DNA of 64,000 nucleotides from Cacajao melanocephalus. Its lineage: Eukaryota; Chordata; Mammalia; Primates; Pitheciidae. This document shows, in pieces, positions 48,000 to 60,118 of the stretch. Numbering within the stretch: position 1 is the first letter of the stretch; every line of letters starts with the position of its first letter. The stretch lies in assembly GCA_963573385.1 (NCBI GenBank), contig CAUYLG010026897.1, forward strand, positions 1-64,000. The letters run 5' to 3'. The notes below the pieces were generated by a model. That model made no database searches and was not told where the DNA came from. It worked only from the letters and a program-made list of their open reading frames with translations. Position numbers and translations under genes: made by a program.

Positions 48000-49226
48000 A
48001 ACAGAAAGTCTAGGTGACTTTGGGTATGGTGATGACTTTTTAGATCCAACACCAAAGGCCTGATCCATGAGAGAAAGAATTGATAAGCTAGACTATATTA
48101 AAATTAAACATTTCTGTTTCACAAAAGACACTGTCAAAAGAATGAAAAGACAAGCCACAGATTGAGAGAAAATATTTGCAAAAGACAAAACTGACAAAAG
48201 ACTGTTCACCAAAAATACAAAGAATGTTTAAAACTCAACAATAAGAAAACAACCAACCAAGACCTTAACAGACAGTTCGCCAAAGAAGACAGATAGATGA
48301 CAAATATGCATATGAAAAGATGCTCCACCACCTATGTCATAGGGAAATGCAAATTAAAACAACAATGAGATACTTATTCCATGCCTATTAGAATGCCCAG
48401 AATCCACAGCATAACACCAAATGCTGGTGAGGAGACCGAACAAGAAGCACTCACATCTATTGCAGGTGGGAATGAAAAATGGTACAGTCATTTTGGTAGT
48501 TTCTCACAAAACTAAGTATGTTCTTATCATATAATCCAGCAGGCATGTTCCTTGGTATTTACCCAAAGGAATTGAAAATTTATATCCACACAAAAACCTT
48601 CATGTGTATAGATAGAATAGCGTTATGAATAATGGCCAAACTTTGGAAGCAACCAAGATATCCTTCAGTAGGTGAATAGATAAATAAGCTATGGTATATC
48701 AAGACAGTGGAATGTTAGGGCTACAAAGAAATGAATTTTCCAGTCATGAGAAGACATGGAGGAAACAAAGATGCCTATTACTAAGTGAAATAAGTCAATC
48801 TGAAAGGTTACATACTATATAATTCCAATTACAACACTGTGGAAGAGGCAAAACTATGGAGATAGTACAAAGATGAGTAGTTGCCAGATTTGGGGGGAGG
48901 GATGAACAGGTAAAGCATAGGAGATTTGTAGGGCAGTGAAAACACTCTGTGTGATATTATACTGCAGATACATGTCACTATGTGTTTGTCCAAACCCACA
49001 GAACATTAACATTAACATGAACCCTAATGTAAACTATGAACTGTAGGTAATAATGGCGTGACAGTGTAGGTCCATCCATTGCAACAAAAGTCCACTCTGG
49101 CGGGGGTTGCCGATAGCTGAGGAGACCATGCATGGGTAGAGGTAGAGAGTGTCTGGGAAATCTCTGCACCTTTCACCTAATTTTGCTGTGAGCCTAAAAC
49201 TGCTCTAAAACATAAAGTCTATTAAA
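48000..49226 (+). mobile_element. L1ME-type 3' part, 1.2 kb
   Basis: Sense L1: CCAACACCAAAGGCCTGATC, AAGAATGAAAAGACAAGCCA, GGGAAATGCAAATTAAAACA, TTTACCCAAAGGAATTGAAA, AAGTGAAATAAGTCAATCTG, then a 3' UTR ending AAACTGCTCTAAAACATAAA with TATTAAAAC. It covers the ORF2 C-terminal half and the 3' UTR with many stops. TAAAAGCTCCCCTAG on the left and AAAACAGCTCTCCAG on the right may be a very old TSD. Confidence 0.88.
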
Positions 49227-49321
49227 ACAAAAACAGAAACATAAAACAGCTCTCCAGGCATCCAGGTTTCAGGACCACATCCTCAGTTGTTTTCCATACA
49301 GAAACTCAAATACTCATGATA

Positions 49322-49480
49322 AGCCTGAAAAATATTTATTGTTCACTTGTGTAAGTGGGGAAAGCAAGGCTTTAAAAGGTAAAATACCTTGCCCAAGATC
49401 ACACAACTAGTGATCGGAAAAGTGAGATTCAAACTCAAGCCTACATTTTACCAAGCACATGAGCCTTCTCCTAAGGTGCT
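49322..49480 (-). mobile_element. MIR SINE
   Basis: ATATTTATTGTTCACTTGTG, TACCTTGCCCAAGATCACAC and ACTAGTGATCGGAAAAGTGA follow antisense MIR. Confidence 0.7.
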
Positions 49481-50069
49481 TCAGGCAAGGGAAAAAGTCT
49501 CCCACTGTGGCAGTGAGGTAGTTCTTGCACTCAGAAGAGGCCATGAAAATTTGTTTCTTTAAAAAGAAAAAAACACAGCTCTTTTTATGTGGCTGGAGGT
49601 GTGGGTGGAAAGCATCCAAACAATTTTCAGAGCATGATAACTCTGCTTGATGCTTCAACAGGATAAAAATGGCTGGGCAGAAATTTACCAAACTTTCAGA
49701 AGAAAAAATAAATCACCTTTGGGCTCAGAACAAGCCTGATAAATTCCAGCCTAAAGGGTGAGTCAAAGAACGCTGAAATGTGCTGAGACACAGACTTATA
49801 GTAAAAAGACTCTGTAATGATAACTATGGCAAAGCCCGTGCTGTCAGACAAGCAACCTAGTCTCAGAGGTCAGATTGGCTGGAAGAAAAATTAAAAGCTC
49901 CCTCTAGCCTTCAGTTTCTATGTATACACTGTTAACTGCCTTGTCTGGGAAGAAGTTTCTCTCCTTTGCTTACTGAGTTCTACAGGAAACAAAAGTGTGC
50001 CTGGTGGGACCTGTTTCTCAGAAAGAATACTGAGTACCTTAGTAGACATTTTAGAATGAAAAGCAGTTT
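49481..50069. other. unannotated noncoding stretch
   Basis: No repeat or gene recognised. Confidence 0.45.
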
Positions 50070-50300
50070 CTTTTTGCCTTTGCATCCTCATAGCTTAGCT
50101 CTCACATATCAGTGAAAACATATGATGCTTGATTTGCCATTCCTGAGTTACTTCGGTTAGAATAATAGTCTCCAATCTTATCCAGGTCATTGCAAATGCT
50201 GTTCATTCCTTTCTATGGCTGAGTAGTATTCCATCACATATATATACAACAGTTTCTTTATCCACTCATTGATTGATGGGCATTTGTGGTTAACTAGCAA
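50070..50300 (-). mobile_element. internal L1 fragment (L1MA/L1PB-like)
   Basis: TTTGCCTTTGCATCCTCATA, TCTATGGCTGAGTAGTATTC, CTTTATCCACTCATTGATTG and ATGGGCATTTGTGGTT are antisense to the end of ORF2. The 3' UTR tail and poly-T are absent. Confidence 0.78.
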
Positions 50301-50762
50301 TCCAGGAACATTAAGTTTTCGAAGTACATTCTAATTCTTTGAAAATAAAAATACTACTGTCTTTAACAAACTTTGGACTTGTGTATAGTCAGTGCAAGAC
50401 TAGGTGCTGAGAACACAGTGGTACATTTACTTTTTCATACATGATATTATGTAATAGGATGGTATACAAGCAATTTTTTTTTCTTGGTTACCAGAAGAAT
50501 GTCAACAAAATCTATTTTAATAAGTGAACAATCTCATCTTGACTGACTGACTCATCTGGTGGTTGCAACATGTCCACACATCCCACAAGACCTCTGAAAA
50601 CACTGAGTGAGTCAGGATGCAGAAGCTCCAATGTGAAGGCGTCTGCAGCTGCCTGGGAACCGCAGCCAGGGCCGACAAAACGGAGCCCCACTCCAGCCTT
50701 ATATGCCACTGACGGGCTTCTGAAGAGTTCAGATAGTTGGTCTCACCCTAGAGATTGGGTGT
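50301..50762. other. unannotated noncoding stretch
   Basis: No repeat or gene recognised; GC-richer at 50580-50720. Confidence 0.45.
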
Positions 50763-51214
50763 ATGGATTTGTTGGGGCTGCTGAAACAAAGCACCACACC
50801 CTGGGAGGCTTCCAAAGCAGAAACCTGTCTCGCAGTTCTGGAGGTGGGAAGCCTGAGATCAAGGCATCCACAGCTCATCTCCTTCTGAGGCTGTAAGGAA
50901 GCCTCTGCTGCAGGCCTCTCCCCTCACCGCAGTCACGGCAGTCTTCGGCATCACTGGCTTCTGTTCCAACACCATGACCAACTGCACCTTGGTCTTTATA
51001 AAACATTGTCCCTGACTGTGTGCCTGTCTCCAAATTTTCCATTTCTAGGGACACCAGTCATATTGAGTTAGCTATACAAATCTAGTCTGCTGGTAAACTA
51101 ACTTTACTAATGATATCTGCAAAGACCCTGTTTCCAAATAAGGTTACATCTGAGGTTCTGGGAGGTATAACTTCAACATAAGAATTTGGAGGGTACACAA
51201 TTCAATCCCATAAC
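50763..51214 (-). mobile_element. MLT1-type solo LTR
   Basis: Antisense MaLR LTR: GTTGGGGCTGCTGAAACAAA, CAGTTCTGGAGGTGGGAAGC, GGACACCAGTCATATTGAGT, ACCCTGTTTCCAAATAAGGT and CAATTCAATCCCATAAC. Length 452 bp. Confidence 0.87.
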
Positions 51215-52107
51215 CATCTGGGACTGTCCTTTCAACCAACTGCCTAAGTGAGCTTGTCAACCTGGTTAGGTAATCACTATCTTAGAGTAGAAGCATCACC
51301 CTTTGGTGAACTCATCCCCATCACAGAAAGAAATTAAACACATGCACACACAAAACACATGCCTTTTTTCCCTCACTGTTTTCTTACCCCCCAAATAACT
51401 CAGCTTTGCTTTGCTAAACTTGCTTCCTTAGACCAAAGGAGAAATAAAAGAAGATTGGGGGAAGGTGTCCAAAAGGCAATTATGAAGAAGGAACATATTC
51501 AGAAGGGCATCCAGAGCCATCTCTGCTGGCTCCCACTGTGGTTGCAGTAAGAACCAGAGACCACAGTCTCCAAGAGAGGGTTTTATATTGGATAATGTTC
51601 AAGGTCTATGAATGTGTGTTCTTGTCCCTAAAGATGTTTGCTATTCCAAACACCAAATAAAATTGAATACCCATATATAACAGGTTTTCTTGTCTGACAA
51701 ATCCAAAGAAATGGCATCTGCTCCTACAGCTACTTGACATACATTTAATTTTCTTGGGAAAGGGCACAGCCAAAACCAAAATACATAGAGTGTGCAGGTA
51801 AAACAGCATGGGGGTGTCATGAACTTAATGACAAATGAGAAGGAAAAGAAGACAATTTACAACTATTATTAAGAGCATCTTAAATGTTTGCTCCAAACAA
51901 AAATCAGGACCTTATTTTACAAGTTAAAGGTAAGTTTCTAGCCAAGAAAAAAACATGCAAAGAATATCTACAAACTGAGGAGTTCTCTACACAATCTGCA
52001 TGTTACAGACATTTGTGTTTGTCTAAAAGGCTAGTAACGTATGTGGGGGGTGGAGAGTGCTATGCAGAATTCTGGGTCATGAACAATCCAGGCTACATAC
52101 ACGTAAG
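51215..52107. other. unannotated noncoding stretch
   Basis: No repeat or gene recognised; minus frame 51606-51809 is unsupported. Confidence 0.45.
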
Positions 52108-52385
52108 CCAGAGTGATAACAGAAAATCAAACACCGCACGTTCTCACTCATAAGTGGGAGTTGAACAACGAGAACTCATGGACACAGGGAGGGGAACATC
52201 ACACACCAAGCCTGTTGGGGAGTGGGGGGATTGGGGAGGGATAGCATTAGGAGAAATACCTAATGTAGATGACGGGTTGAAGGGTGCAGCAAACCACCAA
52301 GGCCATTGTATACCCAAGTAACAAACCTGCACATTCTGCAAACGTACCCCAGAACTTAAAATATAATTTAAAAAAAAAAGAAAAG
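52108..52385 (+). mobile_element. 5'-truncated L1PA/L1PB 3' end
   Basis: TTCTCACTCATAAGTGGGAG, GACACAGGGAGGGGAACATC, GGTGCAGCAAACCACCAAGG, CAAGTAACAAACCTGCACAT and CCCAGAACTTAAAATATAAT are the standard primate L1 3' UTR, followed by an A tail. No clear TSD was found. Confidence 0.88.
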
Positions 52386-53119
52386 AAAATGTAAATCAAA
52401 GCATGTTGCCTTCCTGGTCAGCAACTGTGAAGTGTTTCAATTTCACTAGGAATGACGTCCAAAGCCCTTGCGGATCCTGGACCTGACTACTTGACCGCCT
52501 TCCACCCTATGGGATTAGGATAAGAAGGGAAGCTGCAGGAGTACAGCCTATAAGAGAACAAAGGCAGAAACAAGGAGGCTCTTCTCAATTGATTTTAAGA
52601 ATCCTGATAATCAAAGATTACACTGTCATTACAAAAGGAGTCCAGCAAATGCCTCTTCAAGAGAGACCGCCATGCTTTTCTCACTTCACTCACCAAAGCC
52701 AGGATTGGGGTAAGGCAAGAGAGATGCCTAGGGTGTAAAACATAAGAAGATGCTCTCAGGGCGTTGCAAGTGCTTCTGTAGATTCCTCATGCTAGGTGCC
52801 TCTCTTGCCTTCCCCTAGCCACAGCCCCATCATGCCTGATAGAGATGCTATAGTTAATGACACTTGATTTAGATCGGCTGCCCTATCATGTACCCAGCTG
52901 GCTTCTGACATAGCCTGGGCCGGGTTCTATAAAGGGAACAGAGATGAATCAGGACCACAGTTTGAACCGACAAGCTTATGATCCGAAAACGGATGTGATA
53001 CAATTAGCTTAATACTCAGGAGGCCATGACAAGTTCCCTAACAGAGGGTCCTTGATATGTAGGAATGACATAGGAAGGAACTTCTCCATGGGGGTTAGCA
53101 TGGCTTCCTCTAGTACATC
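52386..53119. other. unannotated noncoding stretch
   Basis: No repeat or gene recognised. Confidence 0.45.
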
Positions 53120-53250
53120 GCATTTGGGAGGGGCATTGAAGAATGAGCAAGATTTTGACAGGTGAAGCTGGAAGTGGAAAAAATCCCAGTAGAAAGGTGA
53201 GTGTGAGCAAACATGATTTTTACAAAGGAGTATAAGGTAAAATAATGTAC
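53120..53250 (-). mobile_element. L2-like remnant
   Basis: GGGGCATTGAAGAATGAGCA and TTTGACAGGTGAAGCTGGAA resemble the antisense CTTGAAGGATGAGTAGGAG part of L2. Confidence 0.45.
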
Positions 53251-54164
53251 AGAGTGTAAAGAAAAGGTTTCAAGGGCATTCTGTGCTTAGCCTGCAAATG
53301 CCTGGGTGTCATCAAAGTCAACTCAGCTTTTCAAGCCTGATATTCTTTCTGTCATTTTCTTTCTAATTAGTACAGGAGCTAAGCTCTCAAGGCTTACTTT
53401 ACTCCTATGCCTCTGTTAATGACAGGTTTGGCTATTAGCTGATGTAAAAACTGATTCTCCTCCACATAGACCATTTAAACTGTGCTCTCGGTTAATTCCT
53501 TCATCATATACTAAAGAAGAGTTTCCTCACCCAGACCTAACGACACTCTGAGAAGAAAGGTAACAGACTTCAACACATCAGCCAGGGAATTAAATGCACT
53601 AATTAAAATGTAGTGCCCCCCAAGCCACCTAGTTGCTAAAGATCAGCAAAGCCAAGAAGTCAATGAGGCTAAAAGTTCAAATTGGCGAGTGGAGCAAGGA
53701 TCCTGGTCCCAGGAGGGAGGCCCCGGAACAGCTCCAAGCAGCCAGGCAGCTCCCACTTGAAGAGACAAAAGGCTTTCCAATGGCTGTGTGTAACTCATAA
53801 TAACATAATTTTATTCTTAGAAGCAATTTCCATTACAGGCCCTGTTTATTATCACATTATTTTCTCAATAGCAGCAATAAACACACTAAACTCTCCCTGT
53901 TTGCTCACATTTTTATTACTGTTCACAGTCATCAGGAAAGGGTGAGCGATGAAGAATGTGCTCATGACTGGGGATCCCCTGTGATTCTGGCCTCACTGCC
54001 AGCCTCAGAGCCCCACTGCAGCCTGGGAGGTGTCCAGGAGCCTGAGGCGACCCCAGGGGCCAGAGAAAAGCAGGTGGAACCCAACAGTGGTGCCCAAGCT
54101 GGTCAAGCCTATGGCTACCACCAAGGAATTTGTTTTAGTCTCTGCACTTGTGGTTTTGATCTCA
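53251..54164. other. unannotated noncoding stretch
   Basis: No repeat recognised. ORFs at 53682-54223 lack support. Confidence 0.45.
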
Positions 54165-54295
54165 TATTTTATATACATACATATATATATATATGTATAT
54201 ATATATTTGGTGTGTGCATATAATAGTTTGGGGGGTGTGTATATATACACCAAACACACACACACATACACAGACACACACAGACACCCAAATGA
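54165..54295. repeat. TA/CA microsatellite with short inverted arms
   Basis: A TA tract, then TTTGGTGT (54206-54213) and ACACCAAA (54247-54254) as inverted arms around a further TA run, then CACA tracts. Confidence 0.85.
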
Positions 54296-54314
54296 ATATT
54301 TGAGCATTCTGAAG

Positions 54315-54571
54315 AGTGCTTTTCAAACTGTGTTAGTTGTGGCCTTCAGTGGGTTATGAAACAAATTTTCATAACCCATTTGTTATGAAACAAATTTAAT
54401 GGGTCATGATCAGCATTTTGTAAATGAAAGAATTAGAATAGCGTGGATGACAGTGGAGTCATCAGTTTGAAATGCTTTTGTTTTGGTTGTGTGTGTGTGT
54501 GTGCATGTGTGAATGCACTGAACCATGAGTTTCTTACCATAGGTTGATGTCAAACATGTTTGAGAAACACA
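54315..54571 (+). mobile_element. hAT-type MITE remnant
   Basis: AGTGCTTTTCAAACTGTGTT at the left and CAAACATGTTTGAGAAACAC at the right form degenerate terminal inverted repeats of the CAGTGNTTCTCAAAC type. Inside are AATGGGTCATGATCAGCATT, a GT tract (54488-54502) and a local hairpin TGGGTTATGAA/TTCATAACCCA. Confidence 0.55.
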
Positions 54572-54614
54572 ATTTATGATTCAAGCCTTCAAAGAAAATG
54601 CTAGAGTCATGAAA

Positions 54615-54780
54615 TAAAAGAGCGTCTGACCTTGGAACTAGAGATAAGTGGGTTTGAATCCTGACCTCCCCACTTACTGTATGACGTTGGGCCTGCCGCT
54701 TCCACCTTCAGTCTGCCATGTGAGAATGGGAGTTAAACACCTGCTTCACCGGGGCTATTGTGAGAATGTGGCGGGCTAAT
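54615..54780 (+). mobile_element. MIR SINE
   Basis: AAGTGGGTTTGAATCCTGAC, CCACTTACTGTATGACGTTG and GGGGCTATTGTGAGAATGTG follow sense MIR. Confidence 0.75.
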
Positions 54781-54784
54781 GTGC

Positions 54785-55015
54785 ACAGTGGAAAGAGCAG
54801 CGGGTCTGAAATCAGAACCCGTGGGTGTCTGCTCAGCCCTGTGATTCATTAACCGTGATTGAGCGGAGCACTTTATCTCTCTCGGCGTCAATCTCATCAT
54901 CTGTAACATGTGGGTAATGACATCCACCACACAGGTTTGTTGTGAGGATTAATGAGATAAAAAGATGTGCAAGTGCCTTGCGAATGGAAATGTGCTGTAA
55001 AATGTGAGGCTTGTT
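54785..55015 (+). mobile_element. MIR SINE directly after the previous one
   Basis: GTGGAAAGAGCAGCGGGTCT, AATCTCATCATCTGTAACAT, GGTTTGTTGTGAGGATTAAT and GTGCAAGTGCCTTGCGAATG form a nearly full-length MIR in the same orientation. Confidence 0.82.
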
Positions 55016-55655
55016 ATTTCTGCTTTATCTAACACTGATTCCATTCCTAGAGGATTCTGGTAGGCCTATCTCAAAAGCTACTGGTGAAGGCTAAAAGCAG
55101 ATATAGCCTGGCATATCCTAAGGTGGGAGCATCAATGAGAGGCAGAGCCTCAGACAGAAAATCAGAATGTTGAGGACACTCCCTGAGCCTTCCTCTCTCC
55201 TCTAAGGACCTTAAGGATTTCAGATGCTTCAGGACACTCCTATCGATAGGAAAATGAGGCCTTTCCACAAGGAGATAAACTGCATGTCAGAGAGGCAGCC
55301 CTGAGACCCCATTCTAAATATGTCCAATGATACAATGACGCTTACTCTCTTTGCTGACTGCAGCCTTTTAAAAACACATTCCAGTCTGGTTTCAACAAAG
55401 CTATGGGAGCCTTACTGAATATCCAGGCCATCTACACACCATTTCCAAATAAAGATTCCAGGGCCTCTCTGAAGAGAAACTGTCAGTTGGCCTGGTGACA
55501 CTTAGTGCTGTGCTCTTTCTTAAAAGTGGTGTGACTTTTCTTAAAAGCTCCTTGGTGGCTATGAGAACACACCCAGTTTCAGAGCATTGGCCCACTGAAA
55601 CCAGAAAGCATGGCCATCCAGAAATTCAGATTCGTTTTCTGTAGAGGCAGGGGAC
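55016..55655. other. unannotated noncoding stretch
   Basis: No repeat or gene recognised; TTTCTTAAAAG occurs twice within 30 bp near 55517-55555. Confidence 0.45.
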
Positions 55656-55800
55656 ATTACTTATACTTTTGGTAAGCTTAAGAATCTCCCTAGGGTGTTA
55701 TGAAGTTTGAAGGATCCTGGGCCTCACTCCCCAGACATTCTAGTTAAGGTGGGGCCAAGGACTCTGCAGGACTGATAAGTATCCCTAGGTGCCGCTGAGG
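55656..55800 (+). mobile_element. hAT-Charlie MITE fragment
   Basis: AAGAATCTCCCTAGGGTGTT, CCTGGGCCTCACTCCCCAGA and CATTCTAGTTAAGGTGGGGC fit the CACCTGGGGAGCTTTT...CCCCACCCCCAGAGATTCTG layout of Charlie MITEs. Confidence 0.6.
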
Positions 55801-55839
55801 GAGATGCGACAGAAACCAGTCTTCAAAAGACACTGCAAA

Positions 55840-55965
55840 TTACTGGCAAATCACCTCTCTGAGCCTGCTTCATCAGCTGCAAATTGGAACGATGCTACTC
55901 CCTGTATGTCTCCGTCACAGGGCTATGTGGAGGCCAAATAAGAACACTAATCTGTGAATTGCAAA
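55840..55965 (+). mobile_element. MIR SINE
   Basis: GGCAAATCACCTCTCTGAGC, CTTCATCAGCTGCAAATTGG and GGCTATGTGGAGGCCAAATA follow sense MIR. Confidence 0.7.
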
Positions 55966-56399
55966 AAACAAGATGTTTAGCTTATGGTTAACCAGATAAC
56001 TATGTAACTCAAATCAGAAAGAATCACAGGACAAAAATCATGTTTCCAGTTGATCTCAAACTATATCATTAAGAGACAAAAAAAAAATCCAAATTTACTT
56101 GAAAACAAAATAGGATAATGGAAAGACCAGGCCAAATTCATGCAGTTTCTCATTCATTCACTTGTCTGATTCTTGCTGCAATCACCCTAACTTCTTTTCA
56201 TTTCAGACCTATGGGACAGTGCTTACTTTCAAAGACAGGTTAAAATAGCATATCAATAGCCCTCATGAAGAATTGCTGACATTAAAAACTCTTCACATCT
56301 GCAAACAATTGCTGGTAAAATACATGAGGGCTGTGGACTCAGTCTTCAGAAATCATGACTTAGATAAAACTGGGTCCCCAGTGAAGCCGTAGACTAAGA
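55966..56399. other. unannotated noncoding stretch
   Basis: No repeat or gene recognised. Confidence 0.45.
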
Positions 56400-56525
56400 C
56401 TATTGTAGCTGGAAGGCCCCCAAAGTCCCTTAAATATGAGAAAACCAAGACCCAGAGAAATTCACAGCATCAAAGTTACAAAATCCGTGTCATCTGACTC
56501 CCATGTCACTGGCTTCTCACTCTAA
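56400..56525 (-). mobile_element. MIR-like remnant
   Basis: GAGAAAACCAAGACCCAGAG and ATCTGACTCCCATGTCACTG loosely follow antisense MIR. Confidence 0.45.
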
Positions 56526-56529
56526 CAAG

Positions 56530-57005
56530 CCCTGATAATAAACATTTATTGGATGTCCACCATGTTTTTTGAGTGTGTGCACTTGGGATTTAAGGTTAAA
56601 TAGTATATAGTCCTTGTCTTAAAGGACCTTATAGTCTAAGTAGGGATATAAGAAAAAGAAATCCAAAGGTAATGAATCAGAGAAGAAAGGACATGAGCTA
56701 GTGTTGCATGGTGGGCTGGGGCAAGTCAAGCTCGGGCCTGGACTTTAAAGTTTATGACTGGGAAGAACCTGGGAGCCATGCCAGCCAGGCAGAAACAACC
56801 AGGGGCTGCTCAGGGATCAGTGAGATAACAGTGGTCTCCAGAGACCAGGACACAAAGGAAGGAATGGCTGGAAAGAAGGCTGGGTTAGATTACGATAAGC
56901 CTGAAACATCCTAGGAGATCACTTACCTGGTTGAAGAATTTAGATTGCATGGGGAGCTATTGAAGATTTTTGAGCAAGGAAGCAACCAAATGTTAAAGAA
57001 TCATG
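56530..57005 (-). mobile_element. L2-like remnant in two patches
   Basis: At 56530-56680, AACATTTATTGGATGTCCAC and AAAGGACCTTATAGTCTAAG follow the antisense L2 tail. At 56940-57005, CATGGGGAGCTATTGAAGAT and TTTTTGAGCAAGGAAGCAAC resemble a more upstream part of the same kind of repeat. Confidence 0.45.
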
Positions 57006-57011
57006 AAATGA

Positions 57012-57190
57012 GAGTGCTGAGGGGAATCTCAGCAGTGCTTCTCAAATTTTGCCATTTATTGTATCACCTGAGCTTACCGCAGATCCTGATTCTGCAGTCG
57101 GAAGTGGGATCTGAGATTCTGCATTTCTGAGAAGGTCTCAGGTTTTGCCATGCTACTGGTCGGTAAACCACATGTTGAGTGGCAAGATTA
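57012..57190 (+). mobile_element. hAT-Charlie MITE (MER5-like)
   Basis: AGCAGTGCTTCTCAAATTTT at the left end, then ATCACCTGAGCTTACCGCAG, GATCTGAGATTCTGCATTTC, TGCTACTGGTCGGTAAACCA and a CATGTTGAGTGGCAAG right end. Confidence 0.75.
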
Positions 57191-57208
57191 GTGTTCATTC
57201 TAGCCCAG

Positions 57209-57385
57209 TGGATTCCCATTCTGGCCACATATTGGCATGACCTGGAGAGCTTCACAAAAACTGCCAATGCCTATGCCCTGCACTGAAAACCACCTAAATC
57301 AAAATAGTTGAGGTAACATACGCAGGTATCATTTCAGTACTCTTCAGTGATTCCTGTGTACAACCAGACATGAGATTCTAATTTC
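57209..57385 (+). mobile_element. second hAT-Charlie MITE, same orientation
   Basis: CCCAGTGGATTCCCATTCTG, CATGACCTGGAGAGCTTCAC, CCAATGCCTATGCCCTGCAC and GTGATTCCTGTGTACAACCA follow a Charlie MITE layout. It sits only about 20 bp after the previous element. Confidence 0.6.
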
Positions 57386-57785
<400 letters not shown>

Positions 57786-58164
57786 GTACTCCAAAAAATG
57801 GCAGGAAGCTACAAATCTTATTTGAAGAATTTTTCTGGCAATGGTTTTGGTGACACTCTTTGAAGTTATTCTTATGTATTGGCCTTCAGTATTTTTGATT
57901 AACAAGTAAAGTAAAATCCCTATGAACTCCCTTTTCCGTTCTGGGAGCCCCATGATTCTATAACAAAGTGTGTATGAAATTTAATAATTAAAACAAAAAG
58001 GTAATGTGTTACAATTATACTCAGCTGGCTAGGCATTGAACCCCACAATAGCAATGCAGATCAATTAAAATATAAAGCAGGTGCTAACTGACGTTTTCAT
58101 TTAAGAAACATAAAAGTGAAAAATTGTCCTTTTGATTTTTGTTTCCCCTCATTCCCCAGAGGCA
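57786..58164. other. unannotated AT-rich stretch
   Basis: No repeat or gene recognised. Confidence 0.45.
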
Positions 58165-58310
58165 GCACTGCTCTGGGAAAAGAGCACTGGGCTAGAGTTG
58201 TACTCCTGGATTCTACAACTCACTTTGGCCTTGTTCTTGGCAAGAAACTACAAATTGGAGTCTGTGTTTCGTCATCAGTGAAATAAAGGGGTGGAATGAG
58301 ATGATTCCTA
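58165..58310 (+). mobile_element. MIR3-like SINE
   Basis: AAAGAGCACTGGGCTAGAGT, TCCTGGATTCTACAACTCAC and GTCATCAGTGAAATAAAGGG follow a MIR/MIR3 layout. Confidence 0.6.
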
Positions 58311-59014
58311 TTCTATCTACCCAGAACTGCTATAGTTCTAAGTAAAAGATGATGCAATTTTGGGGAGAGAAGCAATAACTTAAATTAGGGGAAAAAAAGT
58401 CACAGAGTAATGAATTTTAAAGTGAGCAAAAAAAGATAGTGAAAAAACAAACTTCATTCCTGGTTGAAACACTGCTTGTTACTTTTCTAATATTCAATTT
58501 CTCATTCTTCCTTATGATCAAAACTCAGTTATGCTTCAGAGAGTCATGGACCAAGCTAAAAACTGCATTTCTCAAACTCTCTTACAACTAAGATGGAACT
58601 TGTAACACAATTCTGACCAATGAGACATAAGCGGAAATCTGCTGAAATTTTATGGGGAAGTTTTGTTTTCTCAATTTAGATGCTACGTCCTCCTCTCCCT
58701 TTTCGTTTCTTAATTTTTCTTCCAGCATGAAGCACATTTATAAATTTCCAATCCATGGCATCTTCAAATGCTATCAAGTAGTTATTATCTACTAATGTCT
58801 ATAAACCTAGAACATGTACAACAAAATTGCTCCTGGCAAGACCATTGTGATTTTGCTAGAGGAATGATACATCAAACTCTTCAAGTCAACTAAATCACCA
58901 CTAATCACCAGCTCAGTGATTCACTGAATGACAAATTTGTTAAATTCCTGATTTACTTTTGAGAAGTTTCTATTAACCAACTATAAAATTTAGTTCAAAG
59001 ATGGTTCATGTGGG
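58311..59014. other. unannotated; possible unclassified repeat at 58545-58660
   Basis: CAATTCTGACCAATGAGACA then TAAGCGGAAATCTGCTGAAA has the look of a widespread old repeat (GGCCAATGGGATGTGAGCGG-like), but I cannot name the family. Confidence 0.35.
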
Positions 59015-59321
59015 TCAGGTGTGGTGGCTTATGTCTGTAAACCCAGGACTTTGGGAGGCCAAGGCAGGTGGATCGCCTGAGGCCAGCAATTTAAGACCAG
59101 TCAGGCCAACATGGTGAAACCCTGTCTCTACTAAAAATACAAAAATTAGCCAGGCGTGGTGGCAGTTGCCTGTAATCCCAGCTACTAGGGAGACTGAGGT
59201 GAGAGAATCACTTGAACCTAGGAGGCAGATGCTGCAGTGAACTGAGAGCATATCACTGCACTCCAGCCTGGCTGACAGAGTAAGACTTCATCTCAAAACA
59301 AACAAACAAACAAACAAAAAA
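59015..59321 (+). mobile_element. Alu (AluS-type) hosting another Alu in its tail
   Basis: GGGTCAGGTGTGGTGGCTTA to CTTCATCTCAAAAC, followed by an AAAC-repeat tail (59297-59321) into which the next Alu inserted. Confidence 0.9.
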
Positions 59322-59329
59322 CAAATATG

Positions 59330-60118
<789 letters not shown>

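Noticed and set aside
47556..49226. A third twin-primed L1 (antisense then sense L1)
   Set aside because: The antisense 47556-47866 and the sense 48000-49226 cover the same part of the element, and unrelated sequence lies between, so they are separate insertions.
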